The notes under the pieces were generated by a model that was not told the origin of the DNA, did no database searches, and worked only from the letters and a program-made list of their open reading frames with translations. A stretch of DNA of 64,000 bases from Cercospora beticola (Eukaryota > Ascomycota > Dothideomycetes > Mycosphaerellales > Mycosphaerellaceae): positions 3,162,001 through 3,226,000 of the forward strand of contig NC_088937.1 in assembly GCF_033473495.1 (NCBI RefSeq), read 5' to 3'. The translations under genes were made by a program, and so were the position numbers. Below are positions 10,758 through 21,995 of this stretch, in pieces (the stretch's first letter is position 1; each line of letters begins with the position of its first letter).

Positions 10758-11644
10758 TCACTCGCACTTCCATGCTTCCAATTCATCTTCCAGATGAGCC
10801 TTCAGTTTCTTCACCTCATGGCCGAAGTCCTTGCCGCATCGCCAGCACAGCATGCCTTTCTCACGAAACGAACCGTACTTCCTTCTGTAATCATCCGCGG
10901 CCAATGGGAAGTTCTCCAGCCCCACGAAGAAATCAGTGTTGAACGACAGATAGTGATTGCTCTTCTTCATGGCATCACTGACCATGTCCTTGCTCAGCAC
11001 ATGAATGTGGAGATGGTTCATGGAAGGATTGGCGTGTATCCCGGACTTGACATCTTGCAGCCAGTCGCGCCCCTGTGGAAGCACATCCGGAACTTCCTCT
11101 GCTTCCATAGCCTCATTCCTAGCTTGTTCCGCTTTTGAACATTGACCAAAGCGCCTCCGAAGCTCTTCGGCAACTAAAAGTCGTACTTTCTGCTCCTCAG
11201 CTCTACACTTGCGCAGAAATTCCTTGTCATCGAAAGCTTCCTGGGGTCGGAGGACGTTCTTCTTCGGGTCGCGTGGGAGGATGAGGAGGTGTACATTCGC
11301 CTTAGGGAACATGTCGTTGATTACAACAAAGTCCTCAGAGTAATACACAACCCTACTCGCAGGGTAATGGCCTGGGTCAACGGTATAGCATAGCAAGCCG
11401 TCCTTGAAGAAATCACGCGTCTTCGCACTTTCTCTGTCATGTTTGTCTGTCGTCGGTTGAATCTTCGGCTTTGGTTTCATGAGCTCTGTGACTTGTAGAT
11501 CATGTCAGACTTCTGACGGCTTCGCATCGGCTTCGACTGCATACACGCATTGGGCTTCGTTGGGGTGGAGGACTGCTCTTGTGGTCCACCGGCATTGGCT
11601 GCGTGTTCTGCGCGTGCACTTGCAGCATCTTGCACAGGTGCCAT
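10758..11644 (-). CDS. HNT3: Aprataxin-like DNA 5'-adenylate hydrolase
   Basis: Removes AMP from abortive ligation intermediates in nuclear DNA repair. Exons 11644-11545 and 11491-10758 flank a 53-nt intron (GTATGC donor, TCTGAC branch, unusual CAAG acceptor), giving 277 aa. The splice restores NAFTELMKPKPK, an N-terminal signature I know from fungal homologs; using the nearby CAG acceptor instead gives an immediate stop. Motifs: HIT catalytic triad region HLHIHVLSKD at about 193-202, and a C-terminal C2HE zinc finger (C249, C252, H266, E270 in the numbering of this model) that contacts DNA in the family. The ATG at 11644 has an ACCATGG context. It is divergent from the DUF4211 gene. Confidence 0.93.
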
Positions 11645-12179
11645 GGTGCACTTCGAATATGCCTCTCGACCAGCGAGAGAAAGGTCGCGAATTGTTGGGA
11701 AGGACAGGGCGAAATGAGTAAGATGGAGACGTTGCATGGCCCCTCTCAGCCAACTCCACTTGCGGGACGTTGGCGCCGAGGTCGGTGCACTTTTGAGACC
11801 AACACGAGCAGGAGCACAGTTGGAGCAACATGACTACTGTATGAATGATGGCGATGCTTGCGAGCCGCCATGCTCTGCTATTTACGCCACGCTTATACAG
11901 ACTCTTCAGTCACTGCCTTCGCGGATTCACGAATGTTTTCGCGTGGAGCACAAATTGTGCTCGTGCATAAAATTTACCCCCCGTCGTCATCGATGCCGAC
12001 GCGACGCGTTCACTGTGAAGCCCGAAAGTGAAGCTCCGCGAGCTTGCAAAAAGAGAGACAAAGGCGCCTCCTGTTTGTGTTACACGCCGCACTTGTTGGT
12101 CTCAACATTCGACATGCCATAACCACCTGGAATCTCTTCTTGCCTACCGGTTTGTGCATACCGCTGACTGCCAGGCAAT
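11645..12179. promoter_or_regulatory. Shared divergent promoter, HNT3 / DUF4211 gene
   Basis: The 535 bp between the two start codons must carry both promoters. I see no strong named site. Confidence 0.5.
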
Positions 12180-14240
12180 ATGCCACGAACAAAATCCTCG
12201 CGGAAGAGGCAAAGCCGCTTGGAATTCACGCCTTTGCCGTCTTCATCTCCCGCCTCTAAGCACTACAACGAGCAGATACGGAGCCGAGCTGCTGCTGTGA
12301 CGATTGAAGACTCTCCAAATCCAACGCGACATGCTCGCTCGCTCCGCGACGATGACGAAGACGACGATGCCACGCTTCCGACACCAGGCGCGACTGCGCC
12401 AGATGCCGCTGGAGACAGCGACAGCGAGCCTGTGCGAACAACTCAGAGACGACAAGATCGCTCCTCGCCAGCACCAAAAAGCTCGAGCTCCAGTCGCAGA
12501 GCAAAAGCTAGGCAACAGCAACTGGACTTCACACGAGCCCGACACCCCGACACTTTCGACGCTCCTGTCAAAGTCGCCTCGTCCCACCCCGCCTCCTCAG
12601 GGAAAGGCGTGTTTTCCTCGGGTGGGCACTCGAGAATGGTCGAACTCTCAAGCGACTCGGACTCTGACCTGCCATCAGCCAAGAAGGTGATGGCACGAGC
12701 GAAGGACAAACGCCGGGTTGAAGATAAGAAGGGGCGCATTACACGCAGCTCTCAGCGACCTGTGGTGCTGTCGGACAGCGACCAGGAAGGTATTGTTGTT
12801 GCCTCGAAGAAGAGTCCTGTCGAAGAGGCGAGTGGTGCTGAGGACAGCGGCGATGACATGCCCACGACTCAAGGACGAATGCCTCGGAAGCGGAAGAGGA
12901 GGACATCTGATGACGATTTCATCAGTGACTCCCTGCCTGCAGCAGCAGACAGCGATGACGATGTCGTGGAGGTGAGGAGACCGAAGCGGAAGCGTCTCCA
13001 GCAGGCCAGCGACGAAGAGGAAGAAGAGGACGAGGAGACACATCAGAGTGTCAAGACACCTAGGCGGCGGTTAGCCAAGAGATCGAGCCAGCTATCACAA
13101 CGTGAGAAAGAGGACCTCGCCGAGGATCTCGCTGATTTAGGATCCAGCAGCGAAGCGCGATCCTCCCCGGGACCGCCTCGCAGCACCCAATCTGCCGAGA
13201 AGAATGCTAGACTGAAGGCTCTAGAAAAGCTAAAGCGGAAGCGAGGTCGTGCATTAGAGGTGGTCAGCGAAGCACCTGAAGGCCTCAGTGAGGGAGAAAC
13301 AGGCTCACAGAACGATGCAGATGCAGCTGACGACAGCGAGGTCGAGGAAGTACGACCGCCTCTCAGCAGTCATCAAATGTTCAGAGCCGATGAAGGGGAC
13401 GAAGACTTCCTGGTTGACGAGGAGGAGGGCGACGAAGACCTTTTGGGCATCCCAGATGGCATACCACTGCAATACACGAGATACGCCTCGATGAAAGGAA
13501 AAGAGCTCTTCCACTTCGCGATCTCCTGGATGGTGCAGAAGAAAATCAATCCTGGACCCGACATGAACGCGGAAATCTACGACCTCACTTTCCGGAAACT
13601 TGACGATGAGGTCCGAGGGCTGGCGTCGTCGAAATTCACGTCATCAGCTTGGACTGCCGATTTCACCATTGCGCTGCAAGCTCGGCCTGAGATCGCCTAT
13701 CACAGATCGGAAATACCTCTGAAAGACAAATGTGATGCGTGCAACCGATCACAGCACCCGGCTACGTACGAAGTGCAATTCCAGAAGAAGCCTTACAGCC
13801 GAGACACACTCGATCCACTAGACGATCAAGATGAGTCCGAATCGTCGTCATCGTCCTCTTCTAACGACGGGGTCAATGACTCCGGTGCCTTGCCCGACTA
13901 CGATACCCTAGGCCGTGAAGTCCTTCCTGAGAACACCATCTTTTACCTCGGGAAGTTCTGTATGGCCAATGCCGTCACAGCTCACGCATTGTCGCATTGG
14001 AAATACCAACTTTACGACGTTGTGGTAACGTGCTTGGAGCAGGCTGGGTACCTGAAGCCGGACAAAGTTCTACAGCGCGACAAATTATCAACGAAGAAGA
14101 GAAAGAAGCAGGCTAGAAAGATCATGAAGCGCATGGAGGACGAAGGCGAGCTTAGGTCGCTGTGGAAGACTTTCCGCGACGCTATCGATGATGCGCGCAA
14201 TTCCAAGACACGGAGTCGATTTGGAGGGGACTCTCCTTGA
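12180..14240 (+). CDS. DUF4211-domain nuclear protein
   Basis: Single exon, 686 aa. Residues 1-400 are highly charged and serine rich, with repeated acidic clusters (DDDEDDD, SDSDSD, EEEEEDEE) and basic clusters (RKRKRR, PKRKRLQ) that look like nuclear localisation signals. A folded domain begins about residue 408 with EDFLVDEEEGDEDLLGIP and continues through FHFAISWMVQKKINPGP, SSAWTADFTIALQARPE and CDACNRSQHPATYEV. This is the DUF4211 domain of fungal proteins as I recall it, and the CDACNRSQH core may bind metal. Two QxxL[E/D]FT motifs occur at residues 11-17 and 112-118. The C-terminus is lysine rich (TKKRKKQARKIMKR). Likely chromatin-associated; function not known. Confidence 0.9.
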   Translation: MPRTKSSRKRQSRLEFTPLPSSSPASKHYNEQIRSRAAAVTIEDSPNPTRHARSLRDDDEDDDATLPTPGATAPDAAGDSDSEPVRTTQRRQDRSSPAPKSSSSSRRAKARQQQLDFTRARHPDTFDAPVKVASSHPASSGKGVFSSGGHSRMVELSSDSDSDLPSAKKVMARAKDKRRVEDKKGRITRSSQRPVVLSDSDQEGIVVASKKSPVEEASGAEDSGDDMPTTQGRMPRKRKRRTSDDDFISDSLPAAADSDDDVVEVRRPKRKRLQQASDEEEEEDEETHQSVKTPRRRLAKRSSQLSQREKEDLAEDLADLGSSSEARSSPGPPRSTQSAEKNARLKALEKLKRKRGRALEVVSEAPEGLSEGETGSQNDADAADDSEVEEVRPPLSSHQMFRADEGDEDFLVDEEEGDEDLLGIPDGIPLQYTRYASMKGKELFHFAISWMVQKKINPGPDMNAEIYDLTFRKLDDEVRGLASSKFTSSAWTADFTIALQARPEIAYHRSEIPLKDKCDACNRSQHPATYEVQFQKKPYSRDTLDPLDDQDESESSSSSSSNDGVNDSGALPDYDTLGREVLPENTIFYLGKFCMANAVTAHALSHWKYQLYDVVVTCLEQAGYLKPDKVLQRDKLSTKKRKKQARKIMKRMEDEGELRSLWKTFRDAIDDARNSKTRSRFGGDSP

Positions 14241-14712
14241 GTGTTGCAGGCTTGACTGATTGGGTCTCTTTCAGCTTTGGAATTTGTCCTACCTTTGACT
14301 CCGGGCAACATTGGTTTGCTGCGGGGACGGTATGGGGGTTGCATTGAGAAGATGGATTGTCACATGGAACGAGTATTGGTCCGACTTGCGAGCGAGAGAT
14401 CTTCTCTCGCATAAGGCACATGCCGTGAATTGTTCCGGCTCTCAGTGTACCGTCCGACCTCTTCAGCTTCAAAGAAGCACGCAGGTCGTGTCGTGTTTAC
14501 AAATAACATACAATGCATTCCATCATGACATAGCTTTCACTCGCTCTCGTGCGAGCTAGAAACCCTCCATCTGCAAGCAGACCACACATCTTCATCTCGA
14601 TGTGACAAGAGTATCGGCCGTTCTCCTTCCAAGGTAGGTGGTGCCATCGCTCTGTATGCGAGCGCCGTCCTCGCGGCACGCTCGGAGGTAGATCAACTCC
14701 CAATGTGAAGAT
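14241..14712. other. Convergent intergenic spacer
   Basis: Between the stops of the DUF4211 and CDF genes. Nothing beyond expected 3' UTR sequence. Confidence 0.6.
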
Positions 14713-16146
14713 CTACAACTCCTTTTTCAAGAAATGCTCCGGCGAATGATCCGTTTCGTAATCAACATGAACATACGCCCTCTCAACATCCGGCAGACTT
14801 TCCAACTTGATCTGCAAAGCCTCAGCGACATCATGCGTCTCCTTCAAGCTGAGGTGCTCATCCATGACAATATCGACCTCAACCATCAGTCGGGGACCAG
14901 AGTGCCAAGAACGAACAGTATCGAGTTGTTTGATGCGAGGGTCGTGCGTCATGGAAATATATGTCACGTGTTGCAGGAAAGAAGTGTCTGCAGAGACACC
15001 GATGAGGAGCTGGAACTCTTGGTACGCAGTCCTCAGCCAGAGAAAAGCGATGAGGACGGAGAGGATGATGGCGCCCATGGGGTCGATGAACCATCTGGAA
15101 AGGTTGTGAGTGATGGTAGGGGTGAAGGGGGATGGATTGACTTACTTGACTTTACTGCCGAGAACGCTAGTCATGAGACCGAAGCCGTTGATGAACAAGT
15201 CGTTGCGGTGGTCTTCCCACAAGATGCGGATTTGGCTATACTTGTTCCTCAAGGCGAAACAGTAGAAGAAGAGACCCAGCTTGGTCGCGAAGGCGATGCC
15301 GACCGCGATGACAGATGGGTAATGGAAGGAGGCATCATCGGCATGTTGTACCAGTTGTTGAATCGAGAACACGATCAGGATGAATGAAACGGCAGTCATC
15401 AAGAAGCAAAATGTGATATTGCCAGCCGTCTCCAATCGCGCTTTGCCCGATGGGAATTTCCTTGGGTCGACTTTGTTCACGGCACGATGGCACAGGATCA
15501 AAGTGAGATTACTCGCAGGATCGAAGATGCTGTCCGCCATGGTCGTGAAGAGCGATAAACTGCCAGAGGAGACGGCACCGTAGACTTGCAGGATGGCCAA
15601 GATGATATTGGCGGCGAAGGAGCCATTCACGGCGATCTTGAACTGCAAGGCGTCACTGCCTTGCTCTTCCCTCGCTTCGCGAACATGGTCATCGACAGGT
15701 TTGAGGAGACGTTCGATGTTGTCGTTTTGCGTCTCGTAGAATTGGAGGATCTTGCGAGACTTCCATTTATCTTTGCTGTTGCCCACAGGATGGCAGACTC
15801 GCTTGGCACTGGTGTTGGCTTTGCGCTTGGCTTTCTCGTCATCTAGGTCCTTGAGCCCGTCGCGGAGCTTGTACGGATCGTGCTCGGCGTGGTATTCTGG
15901 CAAGCTGTTTTGTCGCTCGACATCGTCTCGTTCGCTGTCGCTGCTCTTGCGGGTATATGCGGGCCGGGCTATGGGCTCTACGGATTTGTGATCATTGGAT
16001 AAGACTGCGGAGCTCGTCCCGGGACGTTCATGGTGATGTCTGCTGCTCGGCTCAGGCGTGTGGTTATGCGACCGGTCTGGATGGGCGTGAAAGGGCGACG
16101 GGCGCAGCGAGATGGCGTTGTGCAAATCTGGGTCGCGTTGAGGCAT
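14713..16146 (-). CDS. Cation diffusion facilitator, Mn-type signature
   Basis: Proton-coupled divalent metal exporter of an internal or plasma membrane. Exons 16146-15146 and 15094-14713 flank a 51-nt intron (GTAAGT to TCCAG) and give 460 aa. The join reads KVKWFIDPMGAIIL, the usual CDF TM6 entry. A cytosolic N-terminus of about 160 residues contains a His-rich stretch (HAHPDRSHNH and SSRHHHE, residues 20-40). Transmembrane segments follow from about 170. Metal-site motifs are DSIFD in TM2 and DHRND in TM5, both DxxxD, which in this superfamily marks the manganese group; zinc exporters have HxxxD. The C-terminal cytoplasmic domain ends in VERAYVHVDYETDH. Mn specificity is inferred from these motifs. 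Confidence 0.93.
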
Positions 16147-17178
16147 GTTGCTGGCAAGTTGGGAGCCTGCCTGTAGGTGCTGCAGGTGGTCTATAAGGGA
16201 GGGATTGAGATGGGTAATCGGTTCACAGCCACCAACGTAGCACTTCCGCCTGCGATGCGTTGTCTGTCGTTCAGTGTACGATCAGTTCCTCGTACGACTC
16301 TCGTCGCGACTTGGCACTGCGAGCGCGGCGACGGTCGACAGCAAGAGTCGAATCAGATGGCATTGTTGCTCCCTCGTGCCGATTGCGACACCGGCGGATC
16401 AGCGCCGATGGTTTTCCGTCTGAACGAAAGCCTTGGCCGGCCGTGCTCGCTTTCAACGACATTTTCACGCAACATACGTCCTTCCGCGAAGTCTACACGT
16501 AAACGCAATCATGGTATAGCACTTGGGAGAAGGTGTTGTTGTGCCACATCCGGATACACAGCGCCTACAAGGCCCAAGGACGTGAAGTCGAGTGTCCCGG
16601 GTCCTCCGGCCAATGAGAGCAAGAGCACCTGTCATCGACCCGTTCGATTTTCGTGCGGCGTACCTACTCCTCTCCCCTCTGCTCCGTCGTCCAACGTCCT
16701 GGATCTCTGTCGCGTGCCAGTACGGGAATACGGACAGGGTTTGGGCGTGCTCCGACTGGTAGACTGGCTGGAAGAGCAGTACCCCACGATCTCTTGTTCT
16801 CGGATCACCGCTGCTAAACCGGGACGTCATTGATCAATCAACAAGACATGGAGCGATCTATTCGCGAGCGAACATGAGCTCGGCATGTATGGCGAAGTAA
16901 TTCGTCTGCTCGCTCGTTGACAGCTGCACAGATTGCCGCTCTCAGTACTGATCAACAAAGCCTAACAAAAGTAGTTTACATTGTAATCGAGCGAGGCATC
17001 ATGCAGCATATGAAGCATGGATGGTGTCCGACATGTTCCGCTCCAAACAGGTAGTTACGCGTCTAGGGTGAGAGTGTAGGTTTAGATATAACTGGATGGC
17101 TCTGACGGGGACGAGCAACCCTTTACTGTTCAAGCAATCAATGCAGCATATCCTTCAAGAGTCGTGAGCTCCCAGAAT
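16147..17178. other. Intergenic region between divergent genes
   Basis: About 1 kb holding the promoters of the CDF gene and of the 2EXR-like gene. A plus-strand open frame of about 218 codons at 16177-16833 has an R/S/P-rich, feature-free translation and I do not call it. Confidence 0.5.
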
Positions 17179-17924
17179 ATGAAAGCACAGAGCTATCACC
17201 AAAGACACGATTCTGCAACGATGTCCGAGCAACAATCACCATGGTTGCGACTTCCACAACGGCTCCGTCACTTCATCTACGAATACGTCCTCGTGTGTCA
17301 AGATCCCATCGAGATCCACCCGAAAGCACGCCGGAATTCCGTAATATCGCGGTCACAAGAGAGAAATAGCCAACCGCCACGCTTCTCTTCCCTTCTCCAG
17401 GTCTGCAGACAAATTCGCAACGAAGCTTCGCCTGTATTCTACGAGCAAAACACCTTCATCGTCCCATGGGGATTCCCAAACCTTGGCTGCAGGTGGCTCG
17501 ACGAGCTGACGACTGCCCAACGACTATCTTTAAGGGATGTGAGGTTCTGCTATGGTGATGGGGCATTCTGGACTGTGTATGATGCGAAGGTCGCATTGTC
17601 GTCACTCCAGGTGGGGTTGAAGAAGTCAGGCTCGGCAGCAGATTTACAACAGCTCAAGTTGTGGGTACCAGTGTGTGAATGGTAGGTGAATTCTTCTTGG
17701 CGAACTAACAACCTGGTCACGATCCACCGATGTAATGGTGGTCGCTGTCAAGATCTCTCCGACATGTGCTAATTCTCAATTGATGGCGTAGGTCGGTACA
17801 CAACTGGAGAGATCTGACAAAACGCGCCGATGCCCTCTGGGTCAACAACAACGAGACAAGACCTTTCGCTTGCGATCACATTAAAGGTCAAGGTCTTTGG
17901 AGGATCGACAGCTTCAGAATGTGA
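17179..17924 (+). CDS. 2EXR/F-box-like domain protein
   Basis: Exons 17179-17681 and 17792-17924 around a 110-nt intron (GTAGGT donor, GGCGTAG acceptor), about 211 aa. The core PWLRLPQRLRHFIYEYVL followed by FSSLLQVCRQIRNEA and PVFYEQNTF is the hallmark of a large family of fungal proteins annotated as F-box-like or 2EXR, with many divergent copies per genome and largely unknown function. The second exon continues SVHNWRDLTKRADALW and ends FRM. An in-frame ATG at 17221 is an alternative start and lies closer to the conserved core. The intron model keeps the frame but is less certain than the family. No partner gene is evident. Confidence 0.68.
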
Positions 17925-19514
17925 GGCACTACCATTTGCGTGCTGTGGGATTCTCTCAATACGATTCATCCGTTACTGCGAACTGGCAATCCTCGAGCAC
18001 AACATTGCGCAATGAATATCGCTCGGTTGAAGAAATTCATCAGATGAGATTGAGAAGTTCAGCCGCGGTTCATCAGCCAGGTTGGGCACTTTCGACTGCG
18101 AGCAAGCATACCTTGCAGCATACAAGTTCGTGGTCCAAAGCAGATGCTTCGTGGCGTGCAAACACCATATTCGGGCAGCCATGGACAAGCAATACCATGC
18201 GCGTGGAGGGCGCATCAATCGATACAGATTTGATCTGCAGCTTTGGTGATGGGGCAATGAGATCAGTATGAGTGCATCTCCTCGGTGACTTGTCACCTGA
18301 AACAGCGAGGAAGCATAGCAAAAGAGTGTGCATTGTTTGAGTATAGGCAAAGTCGAGCTTCAGTACCCGGCGGACACATTTATAAATCCTGTCAAAGAAA
18401 CCATCCTCGACGCTGCCCCGTTCCAAGATCTGAGATCCCTCAAACAACGACTCGATTGCGGAGTGACGAGGTAGCCGCACAGAGCCTCAGCCAACGCGGT
18501 TGTAGGGCAACATTCTATCAATAAACACAAAGTCTACAAATCAAGGAAATAGAGCGCTTTGTCGCTGACCAGTATCATCAGCTGCAGGATAATCACCTTG
18601 CTCTCGACGCTACACGTAGCATGCTGAGAGTAGTGCGACACTCAGCGAAAAGCCACGTCGTTGCCGCAGTGGCTGCATGCTTGACCATTCACGCATGTGC
18701 CCGCCGAGCCGCCTATAGTGTGAGTGATGAGTTTGGGTATCAAGCTCGATCATGTTTCGAATGCAGACCACGTGCAAATATTGATTGACGATGGCTGAAG
18801 CGCGGGCCAGTTCGTTGCTGGACGCGTCTGGCTCTCGAGCTTGCTGGCAGAATGTTTCCAAGACCAATATCCTGGACATCAAAATATTGCTTCACGCATT
18901 TCCTGGCGTCACAGTATACAGATCCAGAATTCGCCAAATGGTGATGCAGAAAGAAAAGATCCTCTCGGCAGCCGAACCGCAAATCAAACATGAAATCCGA
19001 GTCAAGCCCACACGCAAAAGACTGATGAAGCCTCCCAGCCGTGCCAGGTTCCCGCCGACTCCGGTCCATCATTGCCGATCATCGACTTCACCCAAAACAT
19101 GAATCTTCCTCATTCCAGCATACCCGGCGTCTCGCGGATGAAACACGGAGCAACATGGATCAGTGCTTTCACCTCTCTTCCAATAGCACAAATGCCTGCT
19201 GCGTATGCCCGTCAGGCGATCGGGTTGGCAGCAATGACCCGCTCCCCAGACCAGAGTCTATTTGCGCGCGGTGCGCCTGTTACAGAACGCGATGCGAAAC
19301 TCTGCTGCTCGAGTAATGTTTTCTGGAGCTATGATACAACGAGAGGTTTGCCTCGCGGTCATCTTTTCTTGAGCTTCGTTCAAGCTCCGCAGTCGTCCGG
19401 TTTACAACTTCGAGAAACTCATTCGTTCGAGTGAGTGGGCTATGCATTGGAGAAATTACAATCAATTCGGCAGATCATGATCTTGGACTGCGGCAAACGA
19501 GTCTTTCATTATTA
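17925..19514. other. Gene-poor interval
   Basis: About 1.6 kb with scattered frames shorter than 125 codons on both strands. The base composition looks ordinary, without the AT-rich signature of RIP-mutated repeats. Nothing I can support. Confidence 0.5.
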
Positions 19515-21119
19515 ATGGTCGTCTCACCGGAGCCTTGCCAGAAGCCGTCTGATATCGGGAGCAACGATTCCCGGAGATCTTCTCAGAGACTGGAAGCCAG
19601 ACCTGAGAGGTGGAGTGGCATTGCGCAAGGACGAGCGAATGTGAATACTGAAACAGCGACACCAGTACCACAAGCGCCAGACACTTCGCAACGCCCACGG
19701 ACTTCTGAGCGAGCAGTTGGAGTCAGCAGCGAGGCAGCCATGAACGCCTCAGATGAGAAGGCGGCCGAGGCGGCAGCAGAGCAGAGAAATGCTGCGGTCA
19801 CACCCGATGTGTTCGTAGATGCCCAGACGCACGAAAGTCAGAGCACGACTGAGCAGGACAGTATCAATCATGACACGACCAGCGGAGAAGATCCAGAGAA
19901 AGATGCAATCCGAAAAGAAATCCAGAACAAGCACCTGAGTATCGCCTCAAGCGCGGATGCGCACAAACGAGAGTCAATAGAAACTCCTCCGCGATGGTCA
20001 GCCGTCATGTCGGACTCGGACGCAGCGAGCGAGCACACCATACAGGCAACGCCCATAGTAGAAGCAGATGCCAGACCTGCAGCGACAAGGAGCCGTGTGA
20101 CACTGCAGGTGCCAGAGGATGAACACCACCACCAAGGTGGCGGTGGCTCGATGCCAACAAGGCCGACCCACAGCAGAGGAGCAACGGTGGCTTCGGGCGT
20201 GACAATCGCTTCATCGAGAAGGAGCCTTCCATCTCTGCGTCGACGAGAGACAAAGCTGATGCAAAAGAAAGCCCATCCTTGGCAACATCTGGGTACGTGT
20301 TGGCGACACTATTGTTATGCATAAGCTGATCTGACGCGTACAGGTATTACGCTTGGCCTACCGATGGTGCTCCTCTTCGATCTGGTCGTGCCCTGCATTG
20401 CGTACTACGTGTGGTACGACAACCACGGACCAGACATAAAGTACGACAGAGGCATTCTCGGTGGCGCGGTCGCCTGTTTCGGTTTCGGAGAGCTCTGGAT
20501 CCTCTTCGCACGAGTTTGGCGCCTCTTCTTCAGACGAGAAGAGTGTGCGCCACTTCTCTCACGCAATCGATGGGAGCTCGATGCAACGTCGTGGGTGTAC
20601 GGAGTGGCGGTCCTGATCGCGCTCCCACCGTTCGTGATTGGTTCCGAGTTGGAGATACCCGAGCTCTACCTGTACGCCCCCTGCTTCATCTTCGGGTTCC
20701 TCGCCATATTGATGTTCATCACGACGCTCTTCCCTTTCAAACTCCCGATCGGGATCAATTCACAGGAGCGAGGGACACGAATCCGGCCGTTCATTTTTTA
20801 TGCTGCAGAGGATTTCATCGCCGTCGATGGCCTGCAGGATCGAGAATTCCGGGTCCGCTACAATGAGCGGTACGAACATAATGCCATGTTCCGCCGCTTC
20901 TTCTTCTGGCTGACGCTTTTCTGGTTCTTCGGATGCTTGATCTACATCGGGTGCGCGTCGGCCATTATCTGGACGCTGGAGTTCAATCACGCCTTTGGAC
21001 TTATTTTTGGCATCCTGTTCTCCTGGATTGGCGTCTGGGCGTTGATCACCTGGCGCTGGGTCAAGTGGGAGATGAGGCGTGAGAGACGGGCATTCGAGGA
21101 GGGCTATGTTGATGCATAA
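19515..21119 (+). CDS. Six-TM integral membrane protein of unknown family
   Basis: Exons 19515-20292 and 20344-21119 flank a 51-nt intron (GTACGT donor, TCTGAC branch, TACAG acceptor) and give 517 aa. The splice gives HPWQHLGITLGLPMVLLFDL. The first 250 residues are disordered, S/T/E/A rich, with an HHHQGGGG segment, and carry no signal peptide. The second half has about six predicted membrane helices, for example LPMVLLFDLVVPCIAYYVW, WVYGVAVLIALPPFVIG, FIFGFLAILMFITTLFPF, FFFWLTLFWFFGCLIYIG and LIFGILFSWIGVWALITW. It ends in a basic RRERRAFEEGY tail. I do not recognise the family. The first in-frame ATG of the open frame was chosen; an upstream exon cannot be excluded. Confidence 0.78.
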
Positions 21120-21995
21120 CGATATTCACCAGGGCGGGGAGGGGATAGCAGTAATATAGTCGTGGGAATGATCGGCAATGTAGATTGGAGCAGCGTCGTG
21201 TCGTGTCAATAGTGTGGTACATCTCCTTGCTGGCACATGTGCACTGTAGATCTGGTTGTTGGATGGACGGTTGTCGTCACGTGAAAAGCTCTGGAGTTGC
21301 TCTCGAGTCCCGAGTGTTTCCGCAGGGTGAGTGTCGTCGGCGTGGGCGCTGGGCATCGATGATGTATGGAGCGCGTCTATTGCGCCCACAGCGCTCTCGT
21401 TGCGCTGTCTGCCCACCGTGATGATCGCTTGACGTACTCCCATCCCTCCCCGTCACGGTGCCATGTCACGCCCTGCTGCGAGGCGGTTGTGCTGCGAACT
21501 GGACTGAGGTCGTCCTGAGCTGTGGTCCAGCATGTCCGATGCAACGACGCCCTCCTTCTCCTGACGACGGCCGCTGCCTCTGTCGCCTGTCTTGCACACT
21601 GACGCCGCAGTGGAACTGCACCCACGCCCTGTCGCCGAAAAGTGGACCGCCGCTGGTGGTGCTGGAGAAGTCCTCAGGCGCTCAGAGTCGGTTGAGGTTG
21701 TGAGACCGCTCCGGCGTGACGCTTCCGCAACAAGAGGCCCACTAACTTAGCAACACACCAGACAGGCAAGTACAGCTTCGAGCCACTTTCTCTCTGCATG
21801 CCTCCTCCTCTCACCCGTATTCTCGTCTCTGTCACAGCGCAGGCCCCACCGAGCAGCCCTTACGACATATTAGGCGATCAACGCCATGCTATGTCGTGAC
21901 TGACTCGTCGACAGAGCTACTACCTCACACTGCATCGCAAAATCAACAACTCCTCATCCTCGATTTGAACATCGGCTTGCGACTCAATCTCCGCC
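21120..21995. other. Intergenic region upstream of GNAT gene
   Basis: Contains the 3' UTR of the membrane protein and the promoter of the acetyltransferase. No other feature seen. Confidence 0.55.

Noticed and set aside
16177..16833. 218-codon plus-strand frame upstream of the CDF gene
   Set aside because: No domain, skewed composition, begins at the promoter of the opposite-strand gene.
17925..19514. Decayed transposon in the gene-poor interval
   Set aside because: No terminal repeats, no transposase or reverse-transcriptase motifs and no AT-rich RIP signature seen by eye.
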